64,000 nt of DNA from Patiria miniata (taxonomy: Eukaryota > Echinodermata > Asteroidea > Valvatida > Asterinidae). Below the pieces are notes generated by a model. The model ran no database searches. It saw nothing but the letters and a program-made list of their open reading frames with translations, and was not told the DNA's origin. The translations under genes and the position numbers were made by a program. The DNA lies in assembly GCF_015706575.1 (NCBI RefSeq), contig NW_024037072.1:17733162-17797161 (forward strand), given 5' to 3'. Positions 58,481 to 64,000 of this stretch are shown here, one piece after another (the first letter of the stretch is position 1; the number at the start of each line of letters is the position of its first letter).

Positions 58481-58599
58481 TTGTTCAATGGTAACATACA
58501 AAACATTACCATTGTGTATGACAAATAAGAACCATAGTTTGACAACAGGTAAATCCATAACAATATACGCATTTATAATCCATTCTTCTCCTGTGTAAA

Positions 58600-59195
58600 A
58601 TAATGGTTGGATTAATACAACGAATGGGTATATATCATCTTATCAGGGAAAAGACACCCTGTGTCATTTTCCAAACTAAGGAAGTTGAGAAATGAAAGTA
58701 AATAAATCAATTAATTACTTACATTACCTCACCTCGGTCAACCACACGAAAGGAATATAAATTGGTTATTATGCTTCTTTACTTTTGACTGATTAAAAAA
58801 AATCTTCAAGTGAGAACATAAATATATATATTTTTCCATCTAAAGAAAACTACATGTACATATTTCTTACAGGTGTATCAAAAGTATTTATCATGCAAAC
58901 CATACTTTTTATGGCAAGAACAAACACTTAAAAAAAGTAATTTATTGGACTTTGTCTTGATTTTGTTAATTTTCAGCCACTTTTTTTAGGAGGAACAGCG
59001 AAATACATGTAACGCGAATGTTTTTAATTTTGAAGATAACTTTTCTGAATTACAGACGTTCTAGGCAAAGTTACTTAACTTTGACGTCTTCATGAACTTT
59101 GTATATTATAAATACAATGTACAATCAGAACAAAACAATGAACTTTGTCAAAATTAGTTAGTTTTTTTAAACTTGAACCGCAGTGTTTGAAAGAT
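58600..59195. other. A+T-rich sequence, nothing seen
   Basis: Very A+T-rich, with poly-A and poly-T runs and no open frame, repeat or motif that I can support. Confidence 0.5.
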
Positions 59196-59200
59196 AACTA

Positions 59201-59692
59201 TGGAGCTCTTGAGGTGCCATCCAAGATGTTGAGATGCCGAGATAACTTTTCATGGGATGACGACATCCTACACGTAAATGTCAACGTCCTGAGATGTTTT
59301 ATCACGGGAAGATGACATCGTAAAAATATGATGTCGACGTCCTCAGATAATGACAGGGATAACGTCCTAGGGATAACAACATCCCAAGAGTATGATGTCG
59401 ACAACTTGAGAAAATTCATCACCAGTTGACGACATCCTGAAAGTAGGATTGCTTTTTCGTAATTCCACAAAACAGCATTCGAAGGTATCTCGGGATGTCG
59501 ACATACATACTTCTTTCATTATGTTGTCATCCCGTGATAGACTGTCTCACCACTTCGGGATCCTACTTTCAGCATTGCGTTACCCGCGACAGATCTAGCC
59601 GAGAATGTTGGCATCCCTCTTAAAACATGTCGTCATCCCGTGACAAATTATGTCAGGATCTCAATCTCTAGGATGGCACCTCTGGAGCTCCA
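59201..59692. mobile_element. TA-flanked TIR element with internal GATGTCGAC repeats
   Basis: The left end TGGAGCTCTTGAGGTGCCAT and, on the minus strand, the right end TGGAGCTCCAGAGGTGCCAT are inverted repeats, and TA flanks both ends (59199-59200 and 59693-59694). The body is built from irregular repeats of GGGATGACGACATC, ATGATGTCGAC and AACGTCCT in both orientations, so it is rich in local hairpins. It encodes no transposase. The TA duplication suggests mobilisation by a Tc1/mariner-type enzyme. Confidence 0.7.
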
Positions 59693-60639
59693 TATGAAAT
59701 AGCTCACTCTATTACAAAAATACCGGGTAAAAAAATGGACTTAAAAAAAACAAATAAATTCCCTGCATATTCGCTGCAGGTTATGACATCATTGTGTTTC
59801 TTTTCCAACGTTTTCTTTCTTTTCCGATTTCTTCATTCTTTTTTCCTAATATTAATTTGCTTTAAACTGTAATCATTTCAACAAACATAAACTGACTTAG
59901 GAAATGATATGTACAAAGTGAGCATTTTTTTCTACGAACTAGAGTAGTCCAGTAAGGAATAAAACAAACTAAGAATGATTTCTGTAGACTTTTACAGAGC
60001 ACTGTGCAAACACTGTACAGTATAATGCCATACAACACACACAAACTAGGCAATAGAAAGACACCAAGTTCAAAATTGGGGCTTTTGCGTGAATAAAATC
60101 TGTGTTGCACAAAAGTCTCATGAAAATGTAGGCCTATTACATATCTCACATGAAAATTGTATTGGAAACATCTTCTGTTGGACAAAAAAGGACATCACCT
60201 AACTAATCAACCAGGCTTCAGAATTTGCCAAAATCTGGAGTTGGTCTTTGATGTCATTTATTTAAGTCTTGTGGCCTGCTTGAATTGAGAGACAAAATCC
60301 CATGAACCATACGCAATTGCCAAACCAGTTAAGTCAAATTGCCAATGAACTCAAAACAACTGTGAAACCCAACAATTGTCAATTGTGATTTTACTCTTAG
60401 GACATAATGTAAAACTTCATCAAAGTCTTGCAAAACACCAGTTCAAGATATATAACTGAATTTTTACCAGTATTGGTCCAATAGCAGATTTGGATTTTAT
60501 TCTACCAGTCCCAACCCCTGGCATGTGTGGTATGCTGTGGTAGAGGGTTCTTTCAACAAGATGAATCAAATCCACTCTCGGGAACTTTTGCTCTCAAACC
60601 CAAGAAATTCTGAGCATACCTCACGAGATGGGGAATCAG

Positions 60640-60908
60640 GTTGGTGTAGCAGTACTTTCCTCGCCTTCCACTCTTGTGACCTGGGTTTGAATCCCACCTG
60701 GGCCAACATGTGGATTGGGTTTTCAGTCTCTGCATGAATGTGTGGGTTTTCCCCAGAATATTCGTCTGGGGTTTTCCTCGCTCTGCTAAAATTGTAGATT
60801 CTTCTCATTGTCTCCTCTCTACAGGTTTCTTCAGGCTTGCGAGCTACAGTGCCTAGGGCACTTTTGAGGAATCCTTGGTTTCATTACCAGAAATAAATAA
60901 TAATGATG
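60640..60908 (+). mobile_element. tRNA-derived SINE 2
   Basis: A perfect-looking B-box (GGTTTGAATCC, 60684-60694) follows an A-box-like segment (about 60641-60658). The body contains TGGATTGGGTTTTCAGTC and GTGGGTTTTCCCC, and the element ends in an AATAAATAATAATG tail. The minus-strand frame reading WDSNPGHKSG is simply the reverse of the B-box region. It differs in body from SINE 1 at 36195. Confidence 0.7.
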
Positions 60909-61180
60909 TGCACTGTATTCAAGCTAATGTGCATGCGGTATGTTCAGGGCCCAAGTGCCAATGTTCCAAGCTAATGTGCTGGTGAGGTAAGCTCATGGTC
61001 TTAGCGTCAAAGTTTCAAAGACTGGATTGGATTGAACTTGTTGATAGTGCCCTCTTCCACACAGCAGCTCGACTTCACTTATCAGGGAATGGCTGCGTGA
61101 AGGGGGAGGGAAGTAAATTAAAAATCCACACACCTTTCCGATTTTCCTGGCTCACCAGATCACTGGTACCTTTTTTTTCA

Positions 61181-61201
61181 CCGTTGCGGAGACCGCAACG
61201 T
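61181..61201. repeat. Small GC-rich hairpin
   Basis: CGTTGCGG and CCGCAACG form an 8-bp stem with an AGA loop, just upstream of the E-box array. Confidence 0.7.
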
Positions 61202-61237
61202 TACCCGCACACATGCCCGATTCTGTTCTATTATCTG

Positions 61238-61320
61238 TCACATGATGATCAGTCACATGATGATCAGTCACACTATGATCAGTCACATGATGTCCAGTCT
61301 CATGATGACCAGTCACCTGA
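61238..61320 (+). repeat. 15-bp tandem array of E-boxes
   Basis: The unit TCACATGATGATCAG is repeated five to six times with a few changes. TCACATGA is the M-box form of the E-box bound by MITF/TFE-type bHLH-zip factors; three units keep it exactly. A further TCATGTGA lies about 30 bases downstream, next to a reverse CCAAT (gattggtt). Because the period is a multiple of three, a plus-strand frame reads SHDDQ repeatedly. I regard this as repeat-derived, not as a gene. Confidence 0.8.
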
Positions 61321-61761
61321 CAAAATGGCAGCCGTCAATTTTGAATCATGTGACTTTCTTCATGAATCTGATTGGTTAACATAAACACGGCGTCTGGTGA
61401 AATCGAAGTGCTGTTCGCACATATTTCTGGTGACATCGGATCCAGTGATATTGGATGCGAAAAAAATCAAACATGTTTGATTTCATCCGTTCGCCCAGTG
61501 TACGGTCAGATTGGGCCGATATTTCATACGCACACCTTTCCGATCTGTACGTCCAACAACCGCATGATCCAGTGAACTGATAAAATTGTAAAGGTGTGCA
61601 GCAGGCTTAAGAACCAGCATTACAACTAAAACAACTTGAAATTCTCTTCTGACCTTTACACAAAATACAAATGCTGGCAACACAAAAAGTCTTGAAAATA
61701 AGCACACCCTGAGAAGTTAATCTTTGGTCGTGTTAGGAGCCATCCTGACATCACCACACAT

Positions 61762-61791
61762 CTAATACTTGCGGTTCTTCCTTCCCCAATT
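61762..61791 (-). CDS. Candidate last exon of the CCHC zinc-knuckle gene
   Basis: A strong acceptor (aactgtgtcctttttcag) precedes 61791. In phase 0 the message reads NWGRKNRKY then TAG. The phase equals that left by the zinc-knuckle exon at 63574-63727, and the basic composition continues that exon's lysine/arginine-rich tail. The exon is short, so the call rests on the acceptor, phase and charge. A competing terminal exon starting near 62000 (ending YVKAYVSD) has a good acceptor as well but does not match phase 0. Confidence 0.45.
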   Translation of the reverse strand, partial: NWGRKNRKY

Positions 61792-62225
61792 CTGAAAAAG
61801 GACACAGTTATCATAAACGAGGTTAATGCCAAAACTAATTGTACAGTGTTTACACACAAAAAAAGCTTCAGGAATTAGGCTTACTCCACTGAATGAATTT
61901 ATAACTAGACTTGTTCATTTTCTAATCTGAGACGTACGCTTTCACATAATCATTGTACGCTTTGCTGGTTGCAAAGGCAAAGCTACGTTCCGAGGATGGG
62001 ACTCCTCTGGAATGACTAGGCAGTAGGCACTGACAAACTTCTTTCACAACCAACGTCCTAACTCGGAGGAACATGTAAAAGCTAACTGCGGAACATGGTA
62101 AGACCATACCAATGACATGGTCATAATTCAGTGATATGGAGTGCAATGAACAATTGTGATTGAGCCAGGAAAAGAAACTTAGATTCAAAATTGTTGCACT
62201 TTCATGGAATTAAGCGAGTGATTAA

Positions 62226-63242
62226 AGCCGTGTCCGCACTGGACTTTATTTTTTGAAGGTTTTACCGAGACGATGGTAAAATGAAAAATGGTCAAATGTG
62301 ACCACTGTCCGCACTTGGACTTTCGACACGGGAAATTTTACCCCGACCGCGTGGGAGAAGTAACCGAGCTGTCACAGTGTCAGTATAATGACTCACCGTA
62401 CGCAGAAAACAAATTGCCGATCACATTTTCAGCCACCGATACGCTCAGTAATATTACACACGCCATTTGCATGCATAACATAATCGTTTACACGATATTA
62501 TTTCATCTTGACACGCTAAATCTTGACGAAAGGGCCTATAATTCTGACGCATTTGTGATGCACGTCGTCGAAGCCATGCCGCTGTACGATGTTCCGTGCG
62601 GCAGCAGTGCCATCAGTATTCGTTGGTTCCCATCGCATGCTTACAGAATCGAAGCTATGATGTGGGCCAGGAACCAGTGACTACGGCCTACGTACGGTAC
62701 CGGACCATGATGTTCCGTGCATGATACAGTAGCGTATCAGGACGAATTTGGATCGTAGAAAATAACAATACATCGGTGGAGAAAGAGAATTTCCGCAAAT
62801 TAATTCTCAGAATGTGATCTCTCTTCTCTGTGTATGTATTTGTCCGTTGAAATATATATATTTTAACGAGATTTTACCGCTCGGACTTGATAATACACCG
62901 CAGCGTGTTTCTACAAAATGTTCGGCCACTGCACGTGCAGGTTCGTGCGGTCTCTGTATGCATAACAGGGCGCTTGGGCCGGATGTACGCTTTCCTGAGC
63001 CGCTTTTACCGACTCGCACTGTCCGCACTGGACTAATCGTCTCGGGAAAAGCGACTCGGTCAGTTTTCCTGGGCGCGTGGGAAGTTTTCCTGGGCAGCAG
63101 TTGGCCAGTAAAAGTAACCGCTGGACTCAGGAAAAGTAACTGAGAGGAAAACGTCCTAGGCTGTCCGCACTGGACTTAAAATGGGAAAAGTACCCATAGT
63201 CTCGGTTAGTTTGACCAAAAAAAGTCCAGTGCGGACAGGGCT
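62226..63242. mobile_element. TTAA-flanked DNA element with CTGTCCGCACTGGACT repeats
   Basis: Left AGCCGTGTCCGCACTGGACT and, on the minus strand, right AGCCCTGTCCGCACTGGACT are inverted ends, and each is bordered by TTAA (62222-62225 and 63243-63246). The mirror extends to GTGATT/AATCAC outside. Internal copies of GTCCGCACTGGAC occur near 62308, 63018 and 63161. TTAA target duplications are typical of piggyBac and Kolobok elements. The 130-codon plus-strand frame at 62288-62680 has no transposase motif that I recognise, so this looks non-autonomous. Confidence 0.7.
62288..62680 (+). other. 130-codon frame inside the TTAA element
   Basis: The frame starts MVKCDHCPHLDFRHGKFYPD and continues with no stop through about 390 bases, ending MMWARNQ. 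It contains CDHCPH, faintly reminiscent of a zinc-binding start, but no second half. It begins within the subterminal repeats, which suggests that the start is fortuitous. I cannot assign a family. Confidence 0.25.
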
Positions 63243-63573
63243 TTAATCACAGGTATTAAGCATCTAACAGAAGTAGGACTTGCCATTTTGGACCTCAAGG
63301 ATCAGATGAGGGCAGGTTTATCTGAAAAAGGGCATGTTATCACTGCACACACGGGACAACTCAGGTACAGTAAAAAAGCATTGTGCCCACTACTCTCCAC
63401 ATTAACAACCCCATTGTCAAAAAACAAAATGTGTTGTTTTCTTGAGTTCATCAACCACAGATATAAGGTTCTGTATTTGAACAACTTTATACATTTTCTT
63501 TGGCTATGGCTCATGCCACAGATTGCATGTTATCAAAAGCCACAGTCTTAGACTCACACAGGCACAGCGTTAC

Positions 63574-63727
63574 CTTTTTGGAGCCCCCTTTGTTTCTGCG
63601 ATCATTACGCTCCCTGGGGTCGCCTCTCTTGCTGGGGCAGTCGTAGCTGAGATGGCCGTAGTTGCTACAGACAAAGCATCGGTCACCTGATGATCCACGG
63701 TCATGTGACCGTCCCTCGTAATGCTGG
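63574..63727 (-). CDS. CCHC zinc-knuckle exon of an RNA-binding protein
   Basis: Acceptor (ttttgtcaccacag) and donor (AAG then GTAACG) define a 154-base exon entering in phase 2 and leaving in phase 0. It encodes RCFVCSNYGHLSYDCP, a canonical C-x2-C-x4-H-x4-C zinc knuckle that binds single-stranded RNA or DNA, followed by a basic tail (KRGDPRERNDRRNK). GHLSY-x-CP is reminiscent of ZCRB1, the U11/U12-31K protein of the minor spliceosome, but the residues before the knuckle do not match that protein as I remember it, so I give no symbol. The gene continues beyond the right edge on the minus strand. Confidence 0.75.
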
Positions 63728-64000
63728 CTGTGGTGACAAAACCATAACAGGAATTTTCAAATTTTAAGGATAGAGAATGGGCAGAATGCTACTGCAATGG
63801 AAATTTGCTGTAACTTATTCAGTGCCCACACTTCTATATAATGTGCAATGCGAAATGCCAAACAACACACATTTTGTGATTTTCTCAAATAATCACAATT
63901 TTGCACAAAACAAAAAATACATTGTCAACTATCTGTCCCTTTTTTCCTCTCTTTTTTTTTGAAGGCTTTATACCTGAACTATATGATTTGATTTTGAAAA
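63728..64000. other. Intron at the window edge
   Basis: A+T-rich sequence upstream of the zinc-knuckle exon; nothing else seen. The plus-strand 61-codon frame has no signature. Confidence 0.4.

Larger units (their letters stand above)
61800..63573. other. Probable last intron of the CCHC gene
   Basis: It contains the TTAA-flanked element at 62226-63242 and otherwise unique sequence. The minus-strand frame at 61922-62188 is discussed with the last exon. Confidence 0.4.

Noticed and set aside
60553-60808. Minus-strand ORFs reading WDSNPGHKSG as a retroposon protein
   Set aside because: This peptide is the reverse reading of the Pol III B-box of the SINE; no further homology is present.
61238-61320. 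The SHDDQ repeat as a coding repeat, or the direct repeats as a CRISPR array
   Set aside because: The 15-bp units are contiguous with no spacers, in a eukaryotic setting, and the reading frame is an accident of the period.
61922-62188. Minus-strand frame ending YVKAYVSD as the last exon of the CCHC gene
   Set aside because: The acceptor near 62000 is good, but the frame needed does not match the phase-0 exit of the zinc-knuckle exon, whereas the exon at 61762-61791 does. It remains possible as an alternative.

Overview
This is a window of animal nuclear DNA, roughly 60% A+T. It carries spliced exons with GT/AG borders, tRNA-derived SINEs, many short terminal-inverted-repeat elements and foldbacks, and no operons. 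The protein content (a secreted thrombospondin-repeat protein of the ADAMTS-like group, a CCHC zinc-knuckle protein) and the dense palindromic octamer TAGGCCTA suggest a marine invertebrate, perhaps an echinoderm or relative; this placement is inference. All gene evidence I can support is on the minus strand.

Layout. 0-4.4 kb: several candidate minus-strand exons, a small CpG-rich promoter-like patch near 3.8-4.0 kb, and a clear signal-peptide exon at 4272-4415 with a GTAAGT donor and a CCAAT cluster upstream near 5.1 kb. About 9.2-38.4 kb: one long minus-strand gene. Its 5' part is well supported: signal-peptide exon (38295-38381), an 81-residue linker exon (30596-30838), two exons forming one thrombospondin type-1 repeat (22693-22823 and 17476-17542), and two exons forming the ADAMTS-type cysteine-rich domain (16916-17015 and 15935-16068). 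All six are phase compatible in this order and give no metalloprotease domain, so an ADAMTS-like (ADAMTSL/papilin-type) matrix protein is the best reading. Three further phase-compatible exons of unrecognised sequence lie at 14.8, 9.9 and 9.2 kb. 39-61 kb: no gene that I can support, only repeats, one unexplained 257-codon ORF and promoter-like patches. 61.7-63.8 kb: the last exons of a CCHC zinc-knuckle gene that enters from the right edge.

The most striking structure is a pair of 1371-base inverted repeats (20627-21997 and 24666-26036), identical wherever I compared them. They sit in the two introns on either side of one thrombospondin exon, so in the pre-mRNA they could fold into a long duplex with that exon in the loop. 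This predicts back-splicing to a circular RNA, skipping of the exon, or RNA editing.

Other structures are a PIF/Harbinger-like element (46.3-48.0 kb), a TTAA-flanked element in the CCHC-gene intron (62.2-63.2 kb), a TA-flanked element with internal GATGTCGAC repeats (59.2-59.7 kb), three palindromic foldbacks, a two-copy element carrying CTCF-like motifs, a 12-bp minisatellite of about 48 units, an array of E-boxes, and helically spaced nuclear-receptor half-sites.
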